Source: DASRUP01 sp036397395
Lineage (GTDB): Bacteria; Patescibacteriota; Minisyncoccia; Minisyncoccales; UBA10102
NCBI GenBank assembly: GCA_036397395.1
Contig: DASWIZ010000040.1
Span: forward strand, 1-13,222
Direction of reading: 5' to 3'
Length of the DNA stretch: 13,222 bases
Notes under the pieces: generated by a model
Database searches by the model: none
Told to the model about the DNA's origin: nothing
Seen by the model: the letters and a program-made list of their open reading frames with translations, nothing else
Part shown: positions 5,692 through 12,466 of the stretch, piece by piece
How positions within the stretch are numbered: the stretch's first letter is position 1
Layout: each line of letters starts with the position of its first letter
Position numbers and translations under genes: made by a program

Positions 5692-6759
5692 GTACACGGT
5701 TTGCGTGGGGTAGGCGAATTCGATGCCTTCTTTTTCGAGGCGTTCTTTGAGCTGCAGATTGATTTCCTGCTGTACGTCCATGTATTGGTTATAGTCGGGG
5801 CTGTCCACATGGTACATCACCTCGAACACCAGCGCGGAATCGCCGAACTTTTTGAAGTGCGCCCGATCTACCGCGGCCAGTTCTATACCGTGTACGATTT
5901 CTTGTACGATTTCGGGAATCTTGCGCAGTTTTTCTGCCGGGGTTTGATAGGTAACGCCGAATTCAAACACCAAACGCCGGTTTTCCATGCGCTTGTAGTT
6001 TTTTACGCGGGCCTCGGTTAAGTCTTTATTGGCAATAATAATCTGCTCACCCCACAACGACTGAATGCGCGTACTCTTTATGCCAATATGCTGCACCGTG
6101 CCCATTATGTCGCCCACGATAATAAAGTCGCCGGTTTGAAACGGCCTGTCCATATAAATGGAGAACGAGGCAAATACGTCACTCAACACATTCTGTAGAG
6201 CGAAGGCAATGGCAATGCCTCCGATTCCCAGGCCGGCAATGAGCGCGGTAATATCGTACCCCAAATTCTGCAGCACCAACAGCAAGGCAACAACCCATAC
6301 CACGCCTTTGGTAATTTTCGACAACAGCTTAATGGCAGAGGTGTCAAACCGCGGGTCTTCTTGTAGGCGTTTCTTGATTCCGCGCTGAAAGCCGTAATCG
6401 ATAATTTGCTGTATTCCGCGCACCACCGTGTACACAATGACCGCCACGGCAATATAAAATACTGTGGTTTTCAGCCACTCCGGCTGTTCGATAAACCGCA
6501 CCGCAACAGCCAAGGACACAAACAAATAAAACGGCGTACCCACAGACTGCAAAATCTGAACGACCAAGTCGTCAAAGTCTCCTTGTATTTTTTCCGCAAG
6601 CTTGTCGAGTCTGCGTATGACGTTCCGTTTAAACAGCTTGAGCGCCGTATATGCAAGAAAAAACACAACAACCGCAACCAGCAGCTGCCACACCGTGTTG
6701 CCAAACACTTCATATCCCAAAAATGCGTATTGTGTTTGCAGTGCCGCCAAATCCACCAT
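5665..6759 (-). CDS. mscS: MscS-family mechanosensitive ion channel
   Basis: Channels of this family open under membrane tension and let solutes out during osmotic downshock. Of 364 residues, about 23-42, 72-90, 97-117 and 151-167 form four membrane helices. The pore-lining helix, about 170-200, has the family's Gly/Ala-rich pattern (ITALIAGLGIGGIAIAFALQ followed by NVLSDVFASF). Then come the beta domain (MDRPFQTGDFIIVGDIMGTV, IGIKSTRIQSLWGEQIIIAN) and an alpha-beta cytoplasmic domain to the end. It has one more membrane helix pair than E. coli MscS and is nearer to YnaI-like members. The ATG overlaps the ppa stop codon by 1 nt (TAATG), so the two are translationally coupled. The rplY promoter is embedded in its last codons. 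The gene symbol is a family name only. Confidence 0.9.
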   Translation of the reverse strand: MVDLAALQTQYAFLGYEVFGNTVWQLLVAVVVFFLAYTALKLFKRNVIRRLDKLAEKIQGDFDDLVVQILQSVGTPFYLFVSLAVAVRFIEQPEWLKTTVFYIAVAVIVYTVVRGIQQIIDYGFQRGIKKRLQEDPRFDTSAIKLLSKITKGVVWVVALLLVLQNLGYDITALIAGLGIGGIAIAFALQNVLSDVFASFSIYMDRPFQTGDFIIVGDIMGTVQHIGIKSTRIQSLWGEQIIIANKDLTEARVKNYKRMENRRLVFEFGVTYQTPAEKLRKIPEIVQEIVHGIELAAVDRAHFKKFGDSALVFEVMYHVDSPDYNQYMDVQQEINLQLKERLEKEGIEFAYPTQTVYLQKLGERV

Positions 6760-7235
6760 TACGTAGCTTGAGCCTTTTCTACGATTTTTTCTGCTTCCTC
6801 TTTGGATTTAAAGTCGGTGACTTTCACCCATTTGTTGGGTTCCAGGCGCTTGTAGGTTTCAAAAAATTCTTTAATTTCGGCCCGCTGGTGGCTGCCCAAA
6901 TCCTGTATATCGCTTACCTCCGCCCACCGGGGATCTATTTTTTCTACGGGCACGGCAATAATTTTATGGTCAATCCCCTTTTCGTCTTCCATTGCCAAAT
7001 ATCCAATAACCCGCGCCTGTACCACACATCCCGGAAATGTCGGGTGCGAACAAAGTAAAACCACGTCTAACGGGTCGCCATCCTCCCCTTTCGTGCCGGG
7101 GATAGAGCCGTATTCAAACGGAAAGTAATGCGGACCGTACAGCACCCGATCTAACACGATTTCACCGGTTTCCTCGTCACGCTCATATTTGTTCTGCGAC
7201 CCTTTTGGAATTTCCACAAAAACTTTAATAGTCAT
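6759..7235 (-). CDS. ppa: Inorganic pyrophosphatase, family I
   Basis: It hydrolyses pyrophosphate to two phosphates in the cytosol and so drives DNA, RNA and aminoacyl-tRNA synthesis. The 158-residue length is normal for a soluble bacterial family I enzyme. Seen motifs are VEIPKGSQNKYE (residues 7-18, with active-site Lys and Glu), DRVLYGPHYFPFEYGSIPGT (29-48), the signature DGDPLDVV with metal-binding Asp52, Asp54 and Asp57, and MEDEKGIDHKIIAVP around residues 82-96. It is the first gene of a ppa-mscS pair overlapping by 1 nt. A promoter with its -10 box 8 nt upstream of the ATG precedes it; no clear ribosome binding site is seen. Confidence 0.97.
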   Translation of the reverse strand: MTIKVFVEIPKGSQNKYERDEETGEIVLDRVLYGPHYFPFEYGSIPGTKGEDGDPLDVVLLCSHPTFPGCVVQARVIGYLAMEDEKGIDHKIIAVPVEKIDPRWAEVSDIQDLGSHQRAEIKEFFETYKRLEPNKWVKVTDFKSKEEAEKIVEKAQAT

Positions 7236-7243
7236 ATTTCACC

Positions 7244-7272
7244 AATATACCAAAAAACCAAACTCTTGACAA
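7244..7272 (-). promoter_or_regulatory. Promoter of ppa-mscS
   Basis: On the minus strand TTGTCA (-35) and TATATT (-10) are separated by 17 nt. The ppa ATG begins 8 nt after the -10, again leaving almost no leader. Confidence 0.6.
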
Positions 7273-7377
7273 TGGGGTCGTTCTTGACTTCTGCCCCACG
7301 GCATATGTTTTCACTTCGAGTGATTTCTGATTCGCAAAATGTCTTCAAGGCGCGATTTTCTGGGCTGTGGAAAACTA
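7273..7377. other. Intergenic DNA with no identified gene
   Basis: This is the first part of the 359-nt stretch between ppa and the HEPN-like gene. I see no coding frame with a recognisable protein. The only structure is a small perfect hairpin, TCACT-TCG-AGTGA, at 7311-7323, which lacks a T-run on either strand and so is not an obvious terminator. The rest of the stretch holds the candidate RNA and the inverted-repeat element listed separately. Confidence 0.6.
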
Positions 7378-7405
7378 TTGATTTTTTTGTAGAATTTGGT
7401 ATAGT
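7378..7405 (+). promoter_or_regulatory. Promoter of the candidate small RNA
   Basis: TTGATT (-35) and TATAGT (-10) are 16 nt apart. The predicted start, 6-7 nt after the -10, falls on 7411-7413, the first bases of a 10-bp closing helix. That agreement supports both the promoter and the RNA. Confidence 0.55.
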
Positions 7406-7410
7406 GTAGT

Positions 7411-7497
7411 TGGTACTTGGAGGGCCTTGGCCCTGTCACGGCTATCCAAGCTGTACCCAGGTACCACTAAAGAATACCGCTCGCCGCGGCGTTTTTT
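7411..7497 (+). ncRNA. Candidate orphan small RNA with three-way junction
   Basis: I do not recognise the family. A folded model by eye has helix P1, TGGTACTTGG (7411-7420) with CCAGGTACCA (7457-7466), 10 bp with one G-U. Hairpin P2 is AGGGC-CTTG-GCCCT (7421-7434), with a CUUG tetraloop. Hairpin P3 is ACGGCT-ATCCA-AGCTGT (7438-7454), 6 bp with one G-U. An intrinsic terminator follows. P1 opens exactly at the predicted transcription start, so the RNA is a closed unit of about 87 nt. A competing helix, GTACTTGGA (7413-7421) with TCCAA and GTAC (7445-7456), could form instead of P1, which would suit a switching RNA. No gene follows on this strand, so it is a trans-acting RNA or an antisense RNA rather than a riboswitch. 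It is not tRNA, tmRNA, SRP RNA, RNase P or 5S rRNA as far as can be judged. Confidence 0.55.
7478..7497 (+). terminator. Intrinsic terminator of the small RNA
   Basis: CGCT and GGCG pair around a CGCCGC loop immediately before six T bases; an alternative pairing CCGC/GCGG one base upstream is also possible. The stem is short but GC-rich and the T-run is perfect. It lies 11 nt after the P1 helix. Confidence 0.6.
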
Positions 7498-7594
7498 AGT
7501 TTAGTCGTGTTCCGCACTTCCGACGCAAGATATAAAAGCTTTAATCGCGCGTACTGCTCTCTGCGCGAGCTTTCCCTGTACCTCGACTAAACTA
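7497..7594. repeat. 98-bp element with 11-bp perfect terminal inverted repeats
   Basis: TAGTTTAGTCG (7497-7507) and CGACTAAACTA (7584-7594) are exact inverted copies. The interior also folds: AAAGCT...AGCTTT encloses CGCGC...GCGCG, with a five-base bulge on one side. The outer TA on each end would fit a TA target duplication of Tc1/mariner or IS630-type elements, so a tiny non-coding transposon (MITE) is one reading. The other is a structured 3' untranslated region: the right end abuts the stop codon of the HEPN-like gene exactly. It contains no ORF. Confidence 0.55.
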
Positions 7595-7945
7595 TTACGG
7601 AAGATCGTGTAAGATGCTTTGCGCAGATAATATTGAACTTCTGCTTAATGCGGTGATATTGGAGATAGTATCGTCGTAATCACACTGGTTCCGATCTTTT
7701 CTCAACCGATCAAGCTTAATACCAGCGCCGATAACAACGTTGTCTGCTTGTTCAAGGAGAAAGTTTTTTACCACTCCGTGCGCCCGAGCATCTTGCGGTA
7801 TGCGCTGTCCACAAGAACGAGCATACAAACATGCCTTGTGAAAAGCCGAGTAATATACTCGGCTTACAGATGAGCGCAACGAGGCCTCATCGCCTCTCGT
7901 CTCAAGAAATTGAGCCAACGTAAAGTATTGATCCCAGTTGAACAT
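7595..7945 (-). CDS. HEPN-like domain protein
   Basis: A small all-alpha protein of 116 residues. SVSRVYYSAFHKACLYAR (about 27-43) is the first-helix signature of HEPN domains, and LRKDRNQCDYDD (81-92) corresponds to their second signature. HEPN proteins are often RNases using an R-x4-6-H motif; here the site reads Arg85-Asn86 followed by Asp89-Tyr90, the RNxxDY variant without the His, so RNase activity is doubtful. HEPN domains commonly occur in toxin-antitoxin and other defence modules. This one is the last gene of a three-gene operon, 7 nt after the 154-aa gene, with no own promoter or ribosome binding site. Right after its stop codon comes the 98-bp inverted-repeat element. The fold is inferred from pattern, not from alignment. 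Confidence 0.7.
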   Translation of the reverse strand: MFNWDQYFTLAQFLETRGDEASLRSSVSRVYYSAFHKACLYARSCGQRIPQDARAHGVVKNFLLEQADNVVIGAGIKLDRLRKDRNQCDYDDTISNITALSRSSILSAQSILHDLP

Positions 7946-7952
7946 AACTGAT

Positions 7953-8417
7953 CTAGTTGAACTTCAAGGTTATGTTAAACTTTGGCGCGTATTTTCTGAC
8001 ATACGAAACAAGCCACTCTTTATCAAGCTGTTCGAGCTTTGCAAGGGCTTCTTCGGGGGACAAGCTTATCTCAAGCTCCAGGAAAAGCTCCCCTTTATCG
8101 TTCTCGTCTTCAGGATCATGTACTAGCATAAGCGTCATTTTCTGCTCCCGTCCGAAAAAATTCAAAACCCAGGGAATCGCTTCGCGCACGCAAGAAATAG
8201 TTCCCGGCTCTCTCAACAAAAAACTTTTCACTGCTCGCTCGTTTCTTATCTCGTAACCGTTTCCGCGCAATTCTTCAAATAGATCGTAAATTTCGTCGGT
8301 AAGAGATCCTGAAGGAATCCAAAAAGCAACCACCTTCCCCTCAAATTCCTTTGCAGAACTAAAGCCATAGCGAGGATATTGCCACATATTTGCTTGTGGG
8401 AGTGTAAGTGTTGACAT
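7953..8417 (-). CDS. Unknown acidic protein, 154 aa, middle gene of TIGR04255-HEPN operon
   Basis: I do not recognise the family. The protein is soluble, with no signal peptide or membrane segment. Visible blocks are VVAFWIPSGSLTDEIYDLFEEL (about residues 29-50, split here as VVAFWIPSG and SLTDEIYDLFEEL), IPWVLNFFGREQKMTLMLVHD (about 81-101) and an acidic stretch DPEDENDKGELFLELEIS followed by LSPEEALAKLEQLDKEWLVS. The alternating pattern suggests a mixed alpha-beta fold. It is placed between the TIGR04255-like gene (6 nt upstream) and the HEPN-like gene (7 nt downstream), so the three are likely made together; an adaptor or neutralising partner is possible but is pure inference. It ends in TAG. 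Confidence 0.7.
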   Translation of the reverse strand: MSTLTLPQANMWQYPRYGFSSAKEFEGKVVAFWIPSGSLTDEIYDLFEELRGNGYEIRNERAVKSFLLREPGTISCVREAIPWVLNFFGREQKMTLMLVHDPEDENDKGELFLELEISLSPEEALAKLEQLDKEWLVSYVRKYAPKFNITLKFN

Positions 8418-8423
8418 AAAAAT

Positions 8424-9173
8424 TTATTCGAATAATGCCCGCGTCTTATCCGTAATAGCGCCTTCGAAGATTTCCCCTACTTTACCGTGAGCATTATCAA
8501 CCCAAGCATGAACTTCACCTAACGAAACAGTCCCTGGTTTTGCAAGAAAGTAATCAATATCAAGCCGAAAAACTGCGTTTGATTTTTTTTCCGCATCGCC
8601 CCTCTTATCTTCAGAAAGAACGATCTTCGCTTGATCCCGAGCGTCTTGAAATCGAAAAACTACTCCGGCCATCACCCCCCCAAACTCTTCTTTTTTGAGA
8701 CTTTCCTCTAGTTCCACGCGGAAATTAAAGTATTCTTCAAGTTTCCCTGTATCAAATTCGGGAATTTCAATTTGATTAACATAGCGCACTCCTATCCTTT
8801 GTATTCCTTTCGGATTTGCCACATCTTTGTAGGCTTCAAACGCTTTCATGATTTTGGGGGAAAACTCACCCCAAGAGGAATAAGGCTTTAGATGATTCAC
8901 CGCAAGCAGATTCTCATCGACTTGCACAAACAAGTTTGCTTCCTTAAGGAAACGAACGCGCTCTCTCACATGAAAATCGGTCTGCTGGCGATTTGCTTTT
9001 ACATCAGTCGTAAGCGTAAACTCTTGAATTTTAGCTGACTTCTTAACTGGAAAATCATTTTTAAGCTCATCATACAAAAGGCCCGGGATTGTCGGGTCCC
9101 ATTCGGAGGCAGGATCAAAGCGAAACTCGCAGACAGCCTCGATTACGGGAGGATTTGCATATGTTTTGTTCAT
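8424..9173 (-). CDS. TIGR04255-like family protein
   Basis: The opening YANPPVIEAVCEFRFDP (residues 5-21) and RIGVRYVNQIEIP (about 121-133) match the two hallmark regions of the sporadically distributed TIGR04255 family, whose function is unknown. The length of 249 is usual for it. It is a soluble protein without membrane segments or an obvious catalytic motif. The family has a patchy distribution, which fits horizontal spread. Here it leads an operon with the 154-aa and HEPN-like genes and starts 40 nt after the stop of the restriction-modification gene, with a candidate promoter in between. The start ATG is set by the family N-terminus and lies 6 nt after the -10 box. Assignment is from memory of the motif pattern. 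Confidence 0.75.
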   Translation of the reverse strand: MNKTYANPPVIEAVCEFRFDPASEWDPTIPGLLYDELKNDFPVKKSAKIQEFTLTTDVKANRQQTDFHVRERVRFLKEANLFVQVDENLLAVNHLKPYSSWGEFSPKIMKAFEAYKDVANPKGIQRIGVRYVNQIEIPEFDTGKLEEYFNFRVELEESLKKEEFGGVMAGVVFRFQDARDQAKIVLSEDKRGDAEKKSNAVFRLDIDYFLAKPGTVSLGEVHAWVDNAHGKVGEIFEGAITDKTRALFE

Positions 9174-9179
9174 ACTTCT

Positions 9180-9208
9180 ACACTACACGAAAAAGTAATG
9201 GCATTCAA
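9180..9208 (-). promoter_or_regulatory. Candidate promoter of the TIGR04255-HEPN operon
   Basis: On the minus strand TTGAAT (-35) and TAGTGT (-10) are 17 nt apart, and the ATG follows 6 nt after the -10. The -10 is a weak match. If real, the three-gene operon can be expressed apart from the restriction-modification gene. Confidence 0.35.
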
Positions 9209-9213
9209 GAGTT

Positions 9214-12200
9214 CTAGGATAAAGAGGATTCAACTAAGCCTTTTTCGATTTTCGGGTAGAGTTTGTCGATCTGATTTTGAACTTCGATGGTTTGGGAGAG
9301 GGCGGTGGCGATACGGATATAATGCTTGATGTCTTGGGCGGAGAGGCGGCGGTCTTTTCGGTCTTTGAGCCACTTGTTCAAAACCTGGTAGCCGCCAATG
9401 TAGTAATTCCAAACTTCGGGTGCTATGCCTTCAAAATACTGGGCTTCGCTTATGTATACCCGTTTTACCTTTTCTTCGTATCGAAGTTTTTCAACTTTGG
9501 CCTCCCCTACTCCCTCAAACTTTGCCATGGGCTTTTGTAGTTCCGCGGCCTTAAGCAAATGCAGATCCACAAGCTGCTTGCCCAAATCTGCCAACTGCGA
9601 AAACAGTTTGTAGTCTTTCGTGAATGGCACGCGGGGAAAATCGCGTTTGAGAAACTCCTTGTATTTCTCACGGTAGACATTTGAATAAAACACGGCGTAG
9701 ATATAGTAAAAAATTTCTTCCGGCGAGGGCTTTTTGCCAAAAGCTTTTTTGAGCTTATCGAAAATTTCCGGATTAATATTCGGCTCTTTTTCTCCAACTT
9801 TTGCTGCTACCTGAAACATATCCTGCTGTCCCTGCTCTTCATTGTTGTAAAGATAAAGCGGGAAAACAGACGTGGAATCCCTCGCATTATCAAGTACATG
9901 AAAATCTGTAATGCCTTCAGTAGTAAAAAAGTAATTCAGACTTGCCTGTCTATTCGAGCGTGTGCAAATCAACCCTAAATTCGATTTAATCATGTGTTTC
10001 ATTACTTCATCGCGAGTTCTCCAGACTACCGAAGGATGGTAATAAATCCAGCGCTCATCGAAAGGACGATAGAGAACTTTCGAGAAATAGTCTTCCCAAT
10101 TTTTTGTCTCTTGCAATTGTTTTCTTGCTTGGGACACCCGCCAAGCATAGTTTTCTACATCTTCAATCTGTTTGCGTCCCAATACACCTCGTAAAAATTC
10201 TTTTATAAAATCATCAGGATTTGAGAGATTGCGGAATACGTTGATTTTCTGCTTCAGGGATTCTTTAGCAAAATCCGTAGCAAACGCGTCGCGAGCGGTA
10301 ACAATACCCGTGCTGTTTACAGGAAAAATTTCGTCGATTCGGGGAAAACTCTCATATTCTTCCCTCCCCTCGTTTTGTTGCGGCACAAATATATAAGATG
10401 GCGAGGCTGGCTCTAGTTTTTGCCATTTTGTTGACTGCACGCTGTTCTTATCTAACCAAGCATATTTTTCCTCCCGCAGACCCCATTGGTCGGCATAAAA
10501 TACTTTCTTTTGCAGTGCTGGTTTTGATAGCTTTACGCCAATGGTAATTGCCACTCCCGCGCGGATATCAAAGACATTCTCATCTTTTCCTCCCTTCGGC
10601 GTTTTCTCGCCTTTGAGAGAGCTGCCGCGCAAGTTTAAAATGTAAATTTCATCGAATGTGCTAAGCAACGAAGCGCGCATGCCGCGGAATGTGGGATTGT
10701 CGAGCCACGCATGGTTGGTGATAAAGCCAAGAACGCCCTGGCCGTTTCTCTCAATCTTCCACTGGGCAAAGCGCATAAATTTTACATAGTCGTCTTGAAG
10801 CCAATGTTTTCTCTCCCCCAATGGCTTGCCGTCCACTTTCTTGTACTCTTCAATTTGCTCTAAAATCCACTTTCCTTTGTTTTCCGAAATGCCAGAATAC
10901 GGCGGATTTCCCATTACCACCATAATCGGAATTTCCTCTTTTACTTTAAGGGCTTCTCGCGATTCTTCGGCAATCTTTTGTTCAAAGAAGCCAGGAAGAT
11001 TGGCAGGGTCTTCTTTGGTAAAATCAAGTGTATTGGTTAAATACAATTTGAAACGCTCATCTTTCGATAAACGATAATCGTACTCTTCCAGAATAAAACC
11101 TGCTTTTACGTGTCCAATGGCATAAGAAGCCATCATTAACTCAAAAGCGTAAAAGTTTTTGAGAATATGGTCTTTGATTAAGCCTTTTACCCCACCTGCC
11201 CCATACTTTGCTTTGTATTCTTCAACGGCCTGCTCAATCGCCAACATAGGAAAGGTAAGCGTGCCGGCAGCGGGATCGAGCACAGTTACCGATTGCGTGG
11301 CAAAACCATCTTCTTTGCCGAATTTGTCTTTGAGAAGCTGGTGCACAGAACGGGTAATGTAACTTACGACTGGCTCTGGCGTATAGTATACGCCTCGCTT
11401 TTCCCGTTCTTTCGGGTCGTACTCTGCGAGAAAGGTTTCGTAAAAATGCACAACCGGGTCTCTCCCTTTTCCTTCCAAGTAAAAGTCGTGCATTATCTTC
11501 TTTACGTTCGACTTTGCCAAAACCTCTGCAATATCGTCAACGATCCACTCCATTTGCTGGGGAAGGTCTGCTGACGAGATAAAACGGAATACATCGCGAA
11601 GAATACCCACCGTATGAGGGATATACTCGTAAGCGAGCCTGCGGTTAAAGCCGTTATCCGCCCTACTTCTGGCAGCGAAAAGCCCATAGGTGACTGTTTG
11701 GGCGAAAAGGTCGGAAAATCCCTGGTGGGTAAGCGAAGGAATAAGGTGCTTTTGGAATGCGCCATAAAATTGCTCGAGCGTTTGCGTGCCTTCGGTTTTT
11801 TCTTCTTCTAGCTCTGCCGCGATTACCTCGTCTCGTAAAAACCGAGTGCGTTTTGCCAATTCTATAGCAAGCTGTTTTGCGGTTTTGGTCTCTGGAACCG
11901 AGAAAGAAAAAAACTGTTCGAGCAGGCTTAAAAACTCCTTTTCGTGCTCTGGATGCGAGGGCATCTTGAGTTCGTGCATAAGAGGGCGCCCGATGGACGT
12001 TTTTAAAACCAACTCCCCGTTGCGATAAAGCCGAAATTCAAAAAAGTTCGTGAGAATTAAGTTTGGAAAGGTTTCGCGATAGCGTTTTAATTGCTCTGAC
12101 TTTTCAATTTTGTTTAAATCGCTCTCGAATGTCTTGGCCTCGATATAGCCAACTATTTCGCTTTTCCCCTCCCGCACGCGAAAATCCGGATTTCCAGCCT

Positions 12201-12354
12201 CTGTTTTTCGTGGAAGTGTCACCACCGAACACTCCCGCTTATTTTGGCTCGCCCATTCTTCAAATAAGCTCTTAATGGCAAAATAAAAGCTCTCCTCTCT
12301 GGCGTCTCCGGCCTGGGCTGTCTTGAATAGATTTTTGAGGTAAGAATCCAGCAT
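9214..12354 (-). CDS. Single-chain restriction-modification enzyme, type ISP-like without helicase
   Basis: A 1046-residue enzyme that should both methylate and cut DNA. Residues 1-120 are a PD-(D/E)xK nuclease domain: GNPDFRV with Asp57, then GYIEAKT with Glu72 and Lys74. After a helical linker comes RGVYYTPEPVVSYI (320-333), then an N6-adenine methyltransferase domain: motif I VLDPAAGTLTFP (358-369) for S-adenosylmethionine and motif IV NPPY (483-486) for catalysis. The remainder resembles the C-terminal specificity region of type ISP enzymes: YRPFDERWIYYHPSVVWRTR, EIFYYIYAVFYSNVYREKY, FLKRDFPRVPF and VWNYYIGGYQVLNKWLKDRK. The ATP-dependent helicase domain of true type ISP enzymes such as LlaGI is absent; no Walker A motif is seen between nuclease and methylase. 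It therefore resembles type IIG logic. The gene is an accessory insertion between gap and the TIGR04255 operon. The start is supported by GAGG 6 nt upstream of the ATG. Confidence 0.88.
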   Translation of the reverse strand: MLDSYLKNLFKTAQAGDAREESFYFAIKSLFEEWASQNKRECSVVTLPRKTEAGNPDFRVREGKSEIVGYIEAKTFESDLNKIEKSEQLKRYRETFPNLILTNFFEFRLYRNGELVLKTSIGRPLMHELKMPSHPEHEKEFLSLLEQFFSFSVPETKTAKQLAIELAKRTRFLRDEVIAAELEEEKTEGTQTLEQFYGAFQKHLIPSLTHQGFSDLFAQTVTYGLFAARSRADNGFNRRLAYEYIPHTVGILRDVFRFISSADLPQQMEWIVDDIAEVLAKSNVKKIMHDFYLEGKGRDPVVHFYETFLAEYDPKEREKRGVYYTPEPVVSYITRSVHQLLKDKFGKEDGFATQSVTVLDPAAGTLTFPMLAIEQAVEEYKAKYGAGGVKGLIKDHILKNFYAFELMMASYAIGHVKAGFILEEYDYRLSKDERFKLYLTNTLDFTKEDPANLPGFFEQKIAEESREALKVKEEIPIMVVMGNPPYSGISENKGKWILEQIEEYKKVDGKPLGERKHWLQDDYVKFMRFAQWKIERNGQGVLGFITNHAWLDNPTFRGMRASLLSTFDEIYILNLRGSSLKGEKTPKGGKDENVFDIRAGVAITIGVKLSKPALQKKVFYADQWGLREEKYAWLDKNSVQSTKWQKLEPASPSYIFVPQQNEGREEYESFPRIDEIFPVNSTGIVTARDAFATDFAKESLKQKINVFRNLSNPDDFIKEFLRGVLGRKQIEDVENYAWRVSQARKQLQETKNWEDYFSKVLYRPFDERWIYYHPSVVWRTRDEVMKHMIKSNLGLICTRSNRQASLNYFFTTEGITDFHVLDNARDSTSVFPLYLYNNEEQGQQDMFQVAAKVGEKEPNINPEIFDKLKKAFGKKPSPEEIFYYIYAVFYSNVYREKYKEFLKRDFPRVPFTKDYKLFSQLADLGKQLVDLHLLKAAELQKPMAKFEGVGEAKVEKLRYEEKVKRVYISEAQYFEGIAPEVWNYYIGGYQVLNKWLKDRKDRRLSAQDIKHYIRIATALSQTIEVQNQIDKLYPKIEKGLVESSLS

Positions 12355-12364
12355 AAATTACCTC

Positions 12365-12393
12365 ATATTACCTTATTTGAAGAGATTTTTCCA
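12365..12393 (-). promoter_or_regulatory. Candidate promoter of the restriction-modification gene
   Basis: On the minus strand TGGAAA (-35) and TAATAT (-10) are 17 nt apart. Ten nt (GAGGTAATTT) lie between the -10 and the ATG. The sequence AGGTAAT occurs twice here, once across the -10 and once across the GAGG ribosome binding site. Confidence 0.4.
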
Positions 12394-12410
12394 GTCGCGA
12401 AATGTCGGAA

Positions 12411-12441
12411 AATAAAACATGAGCCATGTGAGCGGCCCATG
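12411..12441 (-). terminator. Intrinsic terminator of gap
   Basis: On the minus strand CATGGGCC and GGCTCATG pair at 7 of 8 positions around an 8-nt loop, followed by TTTTATTTT. It lies 25 nt after the gap stop codon and isolates gap from the restriction-modification gene. Confidence 0.75.
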
Positions 12442-12466
12442 ATACTGTTTTCTGGAATGGAGAATT

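Noticed and set aside
7311..7323. Perfect 5-bp hairpin TCACT-TCG-AGTGA considered as an operator or terminator
   Set aside because: It is short, without a T-run, and not placed at a promoter; it can occur by chance.
7411..7466. Candidate tRNA, SRP RNA or riboswitch identity for the folded RNA
   Set aside because: There is no cloverleaf or TTCRA loop, no SRP domain IV sequence, and no downstream gene on that strand for a riboswitch to control.
7595..12354. CRISPR array or cas genes associated with the accessory block
   Set aside because: No regularly spaced direct repeats and no Cas motifs were seen anywhere in the window.
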